In this document: positions 9,396-18,269 of the stretch, piece after piece
Numbering within the stretch: the stretch's first letter is position 1
Layout of the letters: every line of letters begins with the position of its first letter
NCBI GenBank assembly: GCA_003427395.1
Contig: BFEA01001273.1
Span: forward strand, 16,113-50,849
DNA length: 34,737 nucleotides
Direction: 5' to 3'
DNA from: Chara braunii
Lineage: Eukaryota > Streptophyta > Charophyceae > Charales > Characeae
Position numbers and translations under genes: made by a program
Notes under the pieces: model-generated
The model's database searches: none
The model's input: only the letters and a program-made list of their open reading frames with translations
Told to the model about the DNA's origin: nothing

Positions 9396-9895
9396 TCAGA
9401 TGTCAGGGACGCTGTTGCGTCCGCCATTACCACATCCGGGCCGGGGGGGGAGGGGGGTACTTGTCAGTTCCTGTTTCCTCTTTTTCCACCTCCATGGGGC
9501 ATGGGCCGAAGGCGTCCACAAATGGGTCAGTGCTCTCTGACGTAGATGGTTCTGTGTGTTGCGATGTAGATGGTTCCACCGACAGCTCCTCCTGAGCCTG
9601 TGTGCCATCCTCCTGCCGATCCAGCAGAGGCGGTTGTGTTTTTGTTTTTCCCTCTTTGTGCTTGGTTTCCTTGTCAGCCCCATCCGTTCCCCTCCTGACC
9701 CCTTCCAATGGGGGCCCCTTCTTCAAGTTTTTATCTTGCCATCTTTGGACCACCAGCTGCCTCCTCTGCCTTTCGGGGGACGCCCCTCCATTGCCCGGTT
9801 GCAGAGAAACTCGCCTTCTCTTGGGTTGCACCGTGGTCCATTCCCCCTCCTTCCCCCGGTCCCCCTTCACAGTTTGTTGTTGCCCCTCCATTGCC
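9396..9895 (-). pseudogene. LINE ORF1, charged C-terminal tail
   Basis: The frame from 9891 reads low-complexity sequence rich in Lys, Glu, Gln, Pro and Thr, including WTTVQPKRRRVSLQPGNGG, and ends PFVDAFGPCPMEVEKEETG. Such charged tails commonly follow the zinc knuckle in plant LINE ORF1. A 100-bp tandem duplication at 9782-9981 repeats the KRRRVSLQPGNGG segment in the neighbouring frame and, because 100 is not a multiple of three, breaks the reading frame. The tail has no recognised domain. Confidence 0.55.
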
Positions 9896-9981
9896 CGGTT
9901 GCAGAGAAACTCGCCTTCTCTTGGGTTGCACCGTGGTCCATTCCACCTCCTTCCCCTGGTCCCCCTTCACAGTTTGTTGTT
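9782..9981 (-). repeat. Recent 100-bp tandem duplication in ORF1
   Basis: Positions 9782-9881 and 9882-9981 are nearly identical. I count about two or three differences, in the ccccctccttcccccgg stretch and at the far end. The period is 100 bp, so the duplication shifts the ORF1 frame. The high identity contrasts with the heavy decay around it, so it may be recent or an assembly effect. Confidence 0.9.
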
Positions 9982-10095
9982 GCGCCTATCCCGCTCCTTG
10001 GCCCCCTTCCTTCATTTTTACCTCCAAGGGTTTGGGGGCCGCCCATGCATCCGAGGCACGGGTATCCAGTAGGGTTTCCCGGTGCCTTTCCACTC

Positions 10096-10548
10096 TCAGC
10101 CTTTGGGTGTCCCTCCCCTCAAGGCCTCTTCCACATAAGTCCACTCCTCATGGCCCGGGTCCACCGGGTGCCACCGGGTGGTTCTGAAAGGGTCTCGCTG
10201 CAGCCATCCCGTGGTCCTAGCCATCCAGGAGGGGTGTGCAGGGCAAGAGGCATCCGTGCACAGGTGGCCATAGCTCTTGCAATTGAAACACCATGTTCGT
10301 AGATTGTGTGCGGTATGGATCTTGTAGTCCTTCTCTCTGATTTTGTACGGGATGACATCATCAATGGCGAACGAGGAGTTTGCGGGGACATCTAGGCCCA
10401 ACATGAGATATTCATCCTGTTGTGCTACGAAGGAGGGGAGGGGATCGATGAAATCGAAAATCTTATACTGTTGCCCCAAATCTTGTAAGTAGGTGGCCTG
10501 AATTTGACGGTATATGTCGGAATTCAACCCAGAAGTGTTGTGCGGCAA
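10096..10548 (-). pseudogene. LINE ORF1 zinc-knuckle segment
   Basis: This frame of 150 codons includes DFIDPLPSFVAQQDEYLMLG, DVIPYKIREKDYKIHTAHNL and WCFNCKSYGHLCTDASCP. The last is a zinc knuckle of the form C-x2-C-x4-H-x6-C, with an extra Cys two residues after the His. The plus-strand copy has the same arrangement in WCYACKTRGHLCTDEACP. ORF1 proteins with such knuckles bind the element's RNA to form the retrotransposition particle. It ends in HPVDPGHEEWTYVEEALRG. The join to the previous segment lies near 10500, where the frame changes. Confidence 0.8.
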
Positions 10549-10836
10549 CTTGTGCCATCATTTGTGCCCGCCGCTCCTCTGGTCCTAGCTGTTTAGGGGG
10601 AGACCAGGGATAGATTCTTACTCCCGAACAGTCACACCTTATGCTTTTCCACCCATCCATAACTTGCTTATCTTTTTCATACATAGCCAGGACCGTAACG
10701 TGGTGGAGGAGAGGAGCTGGATTAGAAAGCAGTCCCTGGCCGCTTCTGCATCCCTTTTCAGTGTTTCGAGACGTAGCCGTATCCACCTTATTTTATCATT
10801 AGTTGATTTGTATGTTGCGTCATAAAAAAACACCAA
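10463..10836 (-). pseudogene. LINE ORF1 core segment before the zinc knuckle
   Basis: Two overlapping frames read NDKIRWIRLRLETLKRDAEA then ARDCFLIQLLSSTTLRSW, and further on VLAMYEKDKQVMDGWKSIRC and AAQHFWVEFRHIPSN. The plus-strand LINE has NEKIRWVNACLRRIKLFDKD then VEDHFLIETAG, VTVIALYPPDRLK and KKNFWIEFRFAPLN in the same order. The layout resembles the folded RNA-binding region of plant LINE ORF1 (DUF4283-like), although I cannot confirm that family by eye. At least one frameshift lies near 10700. Confidence 0.65.
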
Positions 10837-10851
10837 GTTGCTTGCGTGCCT

Positions 10852-11560
10852 CTAATCGACCCCATCCCTGTTTTCCGTCTTCTCCATCGGGAAAGTTTTC
10901 GCCAACACCTTCTTCCCCCCTTGTTCCACCACTTTGGAGCTGGATGCACATAGGAATTTGGTTAAAAAGAAGGCCCGCACCAATGCCACATTATCCAAGG
11001 GGATATGCTGGTTGGCTTCTTCACTATATCTGCCCAGGATCCTGGCTGTGGTGTTTCCCTGCGACCTGCCTCGGTGCCCTGCGAGTCTTGCGGCTTTTTC
11101 GCCATCTCCACCCAAGACCACTGTCGTGATATTACCTTGGCGTTCGTGCTGGTGTCCTGTACCAGCCATCCCTCCTTCAAGCCACTTGTCTCTCCTTGCG
11201 TGATTGATGGAGATTGACTTCGACCAGGGCCAGTTCTGTTGTGGTCTGTGTGGCAGGGAGGTGGGGCCAGCGGTTGAACATCCTTAACCGCATGGGGGTG
11301 TTCACTCTGGCTTTTCCCCTGGTCGGGCCGTTGTGTTAGCGCTATCAGTTTGGCAGGGAGAGCTGGCCGACTTTGTCCCAACTGACCAGGGAGCCCTGTC
11401 AGGGGCCCAGGGGGGGTCGGGTGTTCCACGGGTACTGTTCCGGCCAAATGACCAAGGGGCCCTGTCACGGGCCCAGGGGGGGGCGGGTGTTCCACGGGCA
11501 CCACTCCAGAGTTGACCACCTTTTTTTTAGGGGTTCCACGTTTAATAGGCCTCATTTGGA
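10852..11560 (-). pseudogene. LINE ORF1 N-terminal Pro-rich segment
   Basis: From about 11560 the minus strand reads MRPIKRGTPKKKVVNSGVVP, then a doubled PVEHPPPPGP / PVEHPTPPGP motif, then RQWSWVEMAKKP and GSWADIVKKP. W-S/A-W/D-x-x-KKP segments are common near the N-terminus of plant LINE ORF1 proteins. The frame stays open for roughly 200 codons, then shifts into the core segment near 10850. Nearby A-rich tracts at 11563-11589 mark the upstream limit of recognisable coding sequence. Confidence 0.6.
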
Positions 11561-11562
11561 TG

Positions 11563-11777
11563 TAAAAAAAAAAAAAGAAAAAAAAAAAAGAGGTGGCCCC
11601 CAAATGAGAGGCCATGATCTGACACATGGCTCCCTTGTAAAAGATCATCGAGTCAAGCCACATTTTTTTTTCCTCCTTCGTTGCGTTCCACCGGGCCTGG
11701 ACCCGGTGTCTAACAGGAGCATCTCATCTTGGTACGCCATGGTCAATGCGCTCTCAGCGGAAAAAAAAAAAAAAAAA
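11563..11777 (+). repeat. Two A-rich tracts at the LINE 5' side
   Basis: There is an A-rich run with one G at 11563-11589 and 17 consecutive A residues at 11761-11777. On the plus strand they resemble retroposon tails, perhaps of small insertions into the 5' end of the minus LINE. The intervening sequence is not recognised. Confidence 0.4.
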
Positions 11778-11779
11778 CT

Positions 11780-12870
11780 GTAGTGACTCGTGAGCTTGAT
11801 GGGGGTTTATATTACATCTGCTCGGGATCGAAGGTGATCTGCCCTATTGTTCTCACCGTGGTCGATTACAGACATACCAATGCACATTTGGGTTGCTCAC
11901 TGCATCGAGAAGGGCTCACCCTAATTTTATGTCGCCATTCCCATGCGTCCACGTGCCTGCAGCACATACAACCCTCCCTCAAAGTTAAGATTCCTATTGA
12001 ATTTCTATGGTGTGTGTTCATGAAGTAAGAGGAAGAGAGCGCTAGCGTGTGGGCCAATACCGGACGACAAGGCTCGCCAGTCATCGACCCTGTCCCCTCG
12101 GGATTCCCGAGGCGGGACGGCAGAGTCGGCACTGCCATTGCCATCGTTGACCCCAACGAAGGTGGGCAGAAGGATATAGTATCCCGACGTGGACAAGTCG
12201 GGCATCCTGGCGCGCGCGAACGGGGGAAGGCAAAAAAGGAGTGGAGTAGACGTAGAGGAGAGTTGGGCGGATGCATAGAAGGAGGCAACAAAAAACGTGA
12301 ACTGTGAGGACTGACAAGCCGACTGGGGTAAGTGGAAAGGAGAAGAACGTAAGGGGGCTTGTTAGGGAAGGGGAGAGGACACAGGGGCTTAAGGAGTATC
12401 AAGACTAAGAAGAGACAACAACAACGTTTTTGATGATCCATTGATGGGAGAAGGAAACAAACACACGTCGAGGGAGGGGGAGTAGCGGGGGGAACCAAAC
12501 GGATTGAGTCGAAAATACGTTTCCAAGCGAAACAAGGCGAAAAAAGAGGAGCGTCAAGAAAAACAGGAGCCGAGGAGACAATCGGTGAAACAGTAAATTG
12601 GGAGGAGGAGAAAAGGAGGAGGAGGGGGAGGGGTGAGGGAGGGGTGGCGACGAAACCGGCGAGAAGAAGGCACTCAAGAGCAGCGCATGAGGATACAAGA
12701 CAACAAGGCACAGGGGACTCACGATACCCACGGTAGCAACAACCAGTACTACCAAATCGAAGGGGAGATAATTGAGAGGTAAACTTGCCTGACCAGGCTG
12801 AAACCTCGCCCTGATAATTGGTATTTTATCTATGCCACTAACCCCATAGCCACTGCTTAAGCCTACCAAC
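11780..12870. other. Spacer between two head-to-head LINEs, no gene recognised
   Basis: The two LINEs point away from each other from this stretch. At 12430-12650 the plus strand is strongly purine-rich (gga, gag and aga runs). A minus-strand frame of 281 codons spans 11866-12711, but it is Leu/Pro/Ser-rich, as expected of any frame read through purine-rich DNA on the other strand, and has no recognisable domain. I treat it as chance. The spacer may hold the 5' untranslated regions and promoters of both LINEs. Confidence 0.4.
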
Positions 12871-12957
12871 ACAAACCCGATCTTCCCTACGTACCCTCAA
12901 CATTCCAGCACATCACAGGCCAACGATCTCAGCTAACTCACTTATCTTACGACACAA

Positions 12958-13356
12958 TTGCAGCATTTAACACCACACTCCCACGAAACAGTCAGGGTAA
13001 GGAAACAAGTTGTGATCCGACACGATCAGGAAATCCAGTACACAAAAACAGACGAAAACAGGTGTAGCCTTAGCAGCAATAAAGAACTGCAAACACTCGA
13101 CAATGGTAGGAGTCAACGAGAACTGCACTCACGTGCAGGAACCAAAGGGAGATGCAAAGGGGCCCATAGTCAATACACCCGGAAAGGCAACAAGAACTCC
13201 CAAAAGGGGTCCCACATAGGTCACAATCGTCGAAAGGAGAATAATACTGTAACAAAGCCCCCACACCACTCTCCTCCTAAAAGGTCCTGCACAGTCTACA
13301 CCTCAAGCCAATGGACTCGGGAAACAGATCCAGATCACGCCGTAAAACACAAGTAA
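12958..13356 (+). other. Leader open frame upstream of ORF1 (132 codons)
   Basis: This frame is open and rich in Lys, Arg, Gln, Ser and Thr, for instance NSQKGSHIGHNRRKENNTV. It has no recognised domain. It may be the remnant of the basic N-terminal part of ORF1 or merely part of the 5' untranslated leader. It does not share obvious motifs with the N-terminal segment of the minus-strand ORF1, where SWADIVKKP would be expected. A gap of about 130 bp with stops separates it from the ORF1 core. Confidence 0.3.
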
Positions 13357-13484
13357 TGCACAACAAACCACATCGCAGCAACAAACGGCCCAATGGGTGA
13401 CCCCAATCAAGGGGGCAACCGGGCTGCCTCGAACCGCTAGGCTCTAGCCAAGGAGGGGGAACATCCCCTGCCCTCAGGGCTGCG

Positions 13485-14851
13485 TTGACGACAACCGGGA
13501 GGGACGAGCAAAACAGTCTGCTATCACTCCACCCCATTCACCCACTGAGAGGACATTTCATTTACAAACTTTATGTCCCACCCGAGAAGTACCAGGAAGA
13601 GGATGGGTACATATACCCCATCAATCTCTTTTCCCCGCATGTCATGGCAAGGAAGACAAAAATCTATTTAGGGCATGCTCTCCAGTACATCTTCCCTAAA
13701 GAACTGAGCTCGATGCACATGAATGAAAAAATCAGGTGGGTGAATGCATGCTTACGGCGCATTAAACTGTTTGACAAGGACGTGGAAGACCACTTTCTCA
13801 TTGAGACGGCGGGTGTCTCAATGGTGACTGTTATAGCCCTCTACCCGCCAGACAGACTGAAATTGCTGAAAATGAACACGCCCAAGATAAAAAAAACCAC
13901 CAAGTACAGGTGAAAACTTGGGCTCCACCAGTGCCTCTTACGACAGACGACCACAGAGAACTGGTGATGAAGAAGAACTTCTGGATCGAGTTCAGATTCG
14001 CCCCCCTAAATGTGCAAGGGGCCATTCTGTCTGACCTCCAGGAGATTGCACCACTGAAAGATTATATCAATGGCCTGCCCCAATTCATGCATAAAAGGGA
14101 CGATTCTCTTTTGGTAGCGCTGGAGTGGGATGCCCATAAGCCCTTCCCACTGAATGGAGAATGGACCTACTCATACCAAGGGAAAACGTACTTGGTTCCC
14201 TTGAGTCACACACAAGACCCATGGTGTTACGCCTGCAAGACAAGAGGCCACCTTTGTACAGACGAGGCATGCCCAACTATGTCCAAAAAACAGTTGTGGG
14301 GATTGGGCAAACCACAAGGGACCAATAAGGGGGATTGGCTTCCAGAAGACAAGCGATACAAAGGGTGGATCTTTAACGAAGGACAAGGAGAAGCACCGGG
14401 GGAATGGAGGTGGGCAGGCGAGGGTCAGGCGACAATCTTTCCAGACAGTACCGTTGCACCTGCAATAATACAACAACAGAGACACGGAAAAGAAAGAGCA
14501 GGTTACTTGTCTCAGATAAAGAAACACGAAGCAACAAAAAAGGTGCAACAGAACAAAGGAAACAAAGGAAACAAGGCTACCCAGAACGCAGAAAAATCAG
14601 GGATGGAGAAACAGGAAACAACCCGACCATTGAAAATAGGGAAAGGGTACAAACAGACAAGCTCATTGGCACCTCTGCCACCACAGCCGATAGGAGGGAT
14701 GGTCCCCGAGAAACTCAAGCAGACAGGCTGCTCGGACCGAAGGGTAAAGCCATCCTCTTCCACAGATCTGGTCGCATCCCACGCCCTGGTAATCACGAAA
14801 GAGGGAGTTGGCGAAGACAACCTCCATCATATTGAGGAAGAGAGCATGTGA
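13485..14851 (+). pseudogene. LINE ORF1 with one frameshift (core and zinc knuckle)
   Basis: The first frame (13485-13913) gives YVPPEKYQEEDGYIYPINLF, NEKIRWVNACLRRIKLFDKD and VTVIALYPPDRLK. A second frame continues through KTWAPPVPLTTDDHRELVMK, NFWIEFRFAPLNVQG and WCYACKTRGHLCTDEACP, and ends at 14851. The minus-strand LINE shows the same order, so this is one gene broken near 13890-13910, where a run of A residues offers an easy indel site. The product would bind the element RNA through a C-x2-C-x4-H-x6-C knuckle. The tail after the knuckle is Lys/Gln/Gly-rich (ATKKVQQNKGNKGNKATQNA). The next ORF starts 23 bp after its stop. Confidence 0.8.
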
Positions 14852-14874
14852 ACAACTGAAACGGCTGAGAACAA

Positions 14875-16593
14875 ATGGCCGGTCGACAAAACAAACGACG
14901 AAAGGGGATTGCAACAGGGAACACTCCACTCTTCCCTCCCCTCTGTTGCAGAACCCCTCGCCCACAATCTGTGGCCCTTCAATGCCGGCCGGGGACGGTA
15001 GCTGGCTTGAAAACAATGACAGAGCAGGCTGAATATTGTTTTAGACGCCTGCAGGACCAATTACACCAAGTCCAGGGAGGAGCTGCACCTACCCAGATAG
15101 AACAACAGCAGAAGGAACAGAGGCCCCTGCGCCCACCGCCATCTGGGCCCCGGGGGCAGAACATCCAACCGACCCTGGCCTTGCCCTCCCTAACTGCTCT
15201 GCAAGTGCAATCTCTATCCCTGCTACAGGACTGGGCACTGGCCAGGTCAGAACAGAAGCAGGTAGTGGAGATCCCCGGCAGGCAGACTAAATTCGACCAA
15301 CACCTGGCCCAGGAAATGACAGCGGCTGGAGTAAGACAGGCACAAACTCGACAGAGAGAACAAGAACTGGCACGAAAGGCGGCACAAATGCATAGCAGGC
15401 AGGCAGAGACAGAGAGGACAGCGGAGGCCAAGGCCCGGGCAACAGCCAAGGCTAGAGAAAAGGAACAAGACGACAGATTCAAAGAGCACAAACGAACCAA
15501 AGCACAAAGAGCCGAAGCAAAAGCCGAAGCGGAAGCCGGAAAAAAATTGCACACAGAGCACCCAAAAGTCCAGCGTAAGGGAACATCACAGGCCAGAGCG
15601 AATGAACAAGAGGCCAAATTTCGGGGGCAGGAAAAAAACAAAGCAGTAGTCCAGAGGGAACATCCTCAAGCCCGCCAAAAAGAGGAGGTACAACAACTGA
15701 CCGCCGCAATCCGGCAACCACAACTACAGACCATAGAAAGACAACAGACAAAGGAACTGGCGGCTCACCAAAAACCACAGGTCGAGGCAGAAGTGGAAGA
15801 AGTAAGAGTACCAGATCAACAACAAGCCCAGACACTGCAACAACGACAGTTGTTACAGACAAAACAACAAGCGGAGACACAGGAGTTAGTGCTAGCACAA
15901 CAAAGACAGGAGAAACAACAAACCCAAGCGCTACAACAACAGCAACTGTTGCAGGCAAAACAACAAGCGGAAGCACAGACGTTAGTACTAGCACAACAAA
16001 GACAAACTTATGCGGAAATCCAACCAGCGGCAAAAGCCCAAGTTTGGTCAATCCTACAAATGCAAGCACAGACAGAGACCACAGCTAGAGCCGAAGCACT
16101 AGCTCAACAACAAACACAGAAGGTTGAATTACGAGTAGCGACGCACGCCCAGGCTTTAGCCATAACCCAAATGCATCAAATTCAACAACAAAAGCAAGCA
16201 CAACAGGCCTGGATGCAAGCACAAGCCCAACTGGAAGAGTATGCCCGGGCGGAAGCGATAGCCCAAGCCGTGACCCAAACTGACGGACAACTGCAACATG
16301 ATATGGAGGGTATGGAGCTGCACCCGCATGATGGAATGTTGGAAGACTGCACAAACACATGTGAGACTATAATCCAGAATATGCTCTCGGAGTTTGACTG
16401 CTCAGATATGGAAGAACAACATCAAATAACAATAAACGAAAATATGCCTCTGCAGGAAGGTCAATGTGACAAAACAGCTGAAGACGGCGGAATGGAAACA
16501 TACCACCAAACAGATAACATTTTCGATAGCAAAAGACATATAAAAGGAGTCCGGAACAAAAAAAGAAAAACAGGGGAGACAAAGCAGACATAA
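14875..16593 (+). CDS. Gln/Ala-rich coiled-coil ORF inside the LINE (572 codons)
   Basis: This is the longest open frame in the window and has no internal stop or shift. It starts with ATG 23 bp after ORF1 and ends 13 bp before the next frame. After a basic start (MAGRQNKRRKG), residues of roughly 80-480 are dominated by Gln, Ala, Glu, Lys and Arg in a pattern suited to coiled coils or an extended helix. A 32-residue repeat, LLQTKQQAETQELVLAQQRQ and LLQAKQQAEAQTLVLAQQRQ, reflects a 96-bp DNA period near 15851 and 15947. The end is acidic (MLSEFDCSDMEEQHQ). The minus-strand LINE has no counterpart. It could be a captured gene, an expansion of the ORF1 tail, or chance openness from CAA/CAG/GCA-rich DNA. 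I recognise no family. Confidence 0.5.
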   Translation: MAGRQNKRRKGIATGNTPLFPPLCCRTPRPQSVALQCRPGTVAGLKTMTEQAEYCFRRLQDQLHQVQGGAAPTQIEQQQKEQRPLRPPPSGPRGQNIQPTLALPSLTALQVQSLSLLQDWALARSEQKQVVEIPGRQTKFDQHLAQEMTAAGVRQAQTRQREQELARKAAQMHSRQAETERTAEAKARATAKAREKEQDDRFKEHKRTKAQRAEAKAEAEAGKKLHTEHPKVQRKGTSQARANEQEAKFRGQEKNKAVVQREHPQARQKEEVQQLTAAIRQPQLQTIERQQTKELAAHQKPQVEAEVEEVRVPDQQQAQTLQQRQLLQTKQQAETQELVLAQQRQEKQQTQALQQQQLLQAKQQAEAQTLVLAQQRQTYAEIQPAAKAQVWSILQMQAQTETTARAEALAQQQTQKVELRVATHAQALAITQMHQIQQQKQAQQAWMQAQAQLEEYARAEAIAQAVTQTDGQLQHDMEGMELHPHDGMLEDCTNTCETIIQNMLSEFDCSDMEEQHQITINENMPLQEGQCDKTAEDGGMETYHQTDNIFDSKRHIKGVRNKKRKTGETKQT

Positions 16594-16606
16594 AGTCCGC
16601 AGACTT

Positions 16607-17539
16607 ATGAGACATCCACGAGTCATGAGCCAGATGAAAGAGCTGATAGACTGGATCCTGTTGAAACTTCTGTCCCCCCATGCAATCTCCCTCCATGACC
16701 GGATTCAACCTCTTCATTGGGAAAAGATAAGGAGAGTCATTATGAAGAACAACTCACTGGCTGAAACAATTAACAGTTACGCTGCCCGAGATATGGTGGA
16801 ATGGCTACATGCCGGAAAAACCATCATAACCACCATAAGCCAAATCTTGGAAAGAGTCTGGGCCTGCAGAGACCATAACTCTCACCAAATGTCCCTCGCC
16901 CTGTCTGACCAACCTCTGATCAGACAGGAAACTGAGTTCACAATGGAAGGCCAGACCTGGCCGAAGGTACTGGTGCAAGAAATGGCGGCGGTACTCCATA
17001 CTGACAGGGAGGAAGGGACCTTGGTAACAGTGACAACACCACTAGAGGAGATGATCCCGTCACATCTTCTCAGACCAGTCATTCACATTATCCCACTGCA
17101 AGCTCAGACCGCCCTGTCATCCCAAGTTATCGATCTGCAGACAGAGGGAGAGTCCACCCCAGGGACTGATTTTGAATCCACACAGGAATCCCGGACCTCA
17201 GACAAATCTGACAATTGGGACACTGTTGAGGAAATAGACCTGGCCTCTGACCTGGAATCCCCTTTGCACACCGAATCAACAGACAGACTACGGGAAACGG
17301 ATGGGTCTCAAGAAACCGACACTTCAGGGGAGACAGAATCAAAGTCGGAGGGGCCAACACTCCAGACACAAGCAATGCTAACAAACACAGAGAGAGTATA
17401 CAACACGAGGGAAACTGAGAGACTGCATCAAATTCCCCACGCCTCGAGAGGCCTCACGGCCACTCCCCTCAATACAAGGACTGTTGATGCTCCCTCTGCG
17501 CAGGGACCCGACCACACAGCAATGGCAGATAGGCCTTAG
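16607..17539 (+). CDS. LINE middle ORF of unknown function (310 codons)
   Basis: It opens with MRHPRVMSQMKELIDWILLK and continues with LHDRIQPLHWEKIRRVIMK, MVEWLHAGKTIITTISQILE and TWPKVLVQEMAAVLHTDREE. The first half looks like a folded, mostly helical domain. The second half, from about residue 180, is acidic and Ser/Thr-rich (TDFESTQESRTSDKSDNWDT) and probably disordered. It starts 13 bp after the Gln-rich ORF and overlaps the start of the next ORF by 56 bp in another frame. A DW-containing segment in the minus-strand LINE near 9364 may be the counterpart of its start. I recognise no named family. Confidence 0.5.
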   Translation: MRHPRVMSQMKELIDWILLKLLSPHAISLHDRIQPLHWEKIRRVIMKNNSLAETINSYAARDMVEWLHAGKTIITTISQILERVWACRDHNSHQMSLALSDQPLIRQETEFTMEGQTWPKVLVQEMAAVLHTDREEGTLVTVTTPLEEMIPSHLLRPVIHIIPLQAQTALSSQVIDLQTEGESTPGTDFESTQESRTSDKSDNWDTVEEIDLASDLESPLHTESTDRLRETDGSQETDTSGETESKSEGPTLQTQAMLTNTERVYNTRETERLHQIPHASRGLTATPLNTRTVDAPSAQGPDHTAMADRP

Positions 17540-17927
17540 AGCGAAAGGTAGACTGGCAGACTACCATTCAACTATGGTAGACCTCACCTTGGAAGGGTGG
17601 AAAGGACAGTACACAGACGAGGTCCTACTCAGAATGATCGGCTCCCATATTAAAGAAAGCAAAGATCAGGGGGCCATAGGGGTCTCCTTCCACAAGAACC
17701 TCCCCTTCCCTGAAGGGTTACTGCTGACAGTCATTTTTTTTTATCACACCAAGACGACAACGGCAACCAGAAACAATGACTCGTTCCTTATCTGGCTATC
17801 CAACGATCAAGTGCTACAGGTCTCGACTGCCAGACTCAAACCAAATTTCACATGGAAAGCACAACACGCCCAGGGCTTTCTACAAATGATTGTGGAGAGG
17901 ATGATGTTAAGTGCCTCCAACACTTGA
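17484..17927 (+). CDS. Conserved pre-endonuclease module of the LINE (147 codons)
   Basis: The frame reads MVDLTLEGWKGQYTDEVLLR, MIGSHIKESKDQGAIGVSFH, LLTVIFFYHTKTTTATRNND and NDQVLQVSTARLKPNFTWKA. Two parts of the minus-strand LINE, at 8590-8727 and 5391-5650, resemble its two halves in the right order, so it belongs to the family rather than being chance. The mix of strand-like and helix-like stretches suggests a small folded domain. It overlaps the end of the preceding 310-codon frame, so the two were perhaps one ORF before a frameshift. The following 60-C tract and endonuclease lie in other frames. Function unknown. Confidence 0.55.
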   Translation: MMLPLRRDPTTQQWQIGLRAKGRLADYHSTMVDLTLEGWKGQYTDEVLLRMIGSHIKESKDQGAIGVSFHKNLPFPEGLLLTVIFFYHTKTTTATRNNDSFLIWLSNDQVLQVSTARLKPNFTWKAQHAQGFLQMIVERMMLSASNT

Positions 17928-18145
17928 GACGTCCAACCACCTCTCACCACAATCGCATAAACAAGGACCTTACCACCTTACCGCCAATTGAATGATGATG
18001 GAAACACGCCCGAATGCAAACCCGCAGGGGTGGAATGATCAACCGATGGAAGAGCAACAACCTAGTCCAGCCGCACAACCCCCCCAAACCACTCAACGAC
18101 TTGGGCTCCTCCCCCACCCCCCCAACCACATCCGGGACCCATCCA

Positions 18146-18146
<1 letters not shown>

Positions 18147-18207
<61 letters not shown>
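18147..18207 (+). repeat. Run of about 61 C residues
   Basis: An uninterrupted C-tract lies between the 147-codon ORF and the endonuclease domain, within a wider C-rich, Pro-coding stretch (18090-18240). The minus-strand LINE has no such run before its endonuclease. The length is uncertain, since assemblers handle such runs poorly. If real, the DNA could form an i-motif, and a G-quadruplex on the other strand. Confidence 0.85.
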
Positions 18208-18209
<2 letters not shown>

Positions 18210-18269
18210 ACCCCCGCCTCAACCAATTGTGCACCCCCTGCTCCGCCGCTCGCCTGTTTGGCAAAAAAA

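Larger units (their letters stand above)
1430..11663 (-). mobile_element. Degenerate plant-type LINE, interrupted by an insertion
   Basis: Read 11663 to 1430, the order is ORF1 (Pro-rich N-terminus, folded core, zinc knuckle, charged tail), a short acidic segment, a conserved pre-endonuclease module, the endonuclease N-terminus, reverse transcriptase, zf-RVT-like zinc-binding region and C-terminus. This is the order of an L1-like non-LTR retrotransposon. Each part carries frameshifts or nonsense codons, and a block at 5652-8585 splits the pre-endonuclease module. The same protein segments occur in the plus-strand copy at 12.9-20.9 kb, so both belong to one family. The element must be immobile. 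Outer ends are approximate because no target-site duplication was found. Confidence 0.85.

Noticed and set aside
9556-10302. 248-codon plus-strand ORF opposite LINE ORF1
   Set aside because: The minus strand holds recognisable ORF1 sequence here, so the Pro/Leu-rich plus-strand frame is a by-product.
11866-12711. 281-codon minus-strand protein gene
   Set aside because: Leu/Pro/Ser-rich composition comes from purine-rich sequence on the other strand, and no domain or counterpart is visible.
15479-16069. 196-codon minus-strand ORF opposite the Gln-rich ORF
   Set aside because: It is a Val/Leu-rich antisense reading of CAA/CAG-rich DNA, with no independent support.
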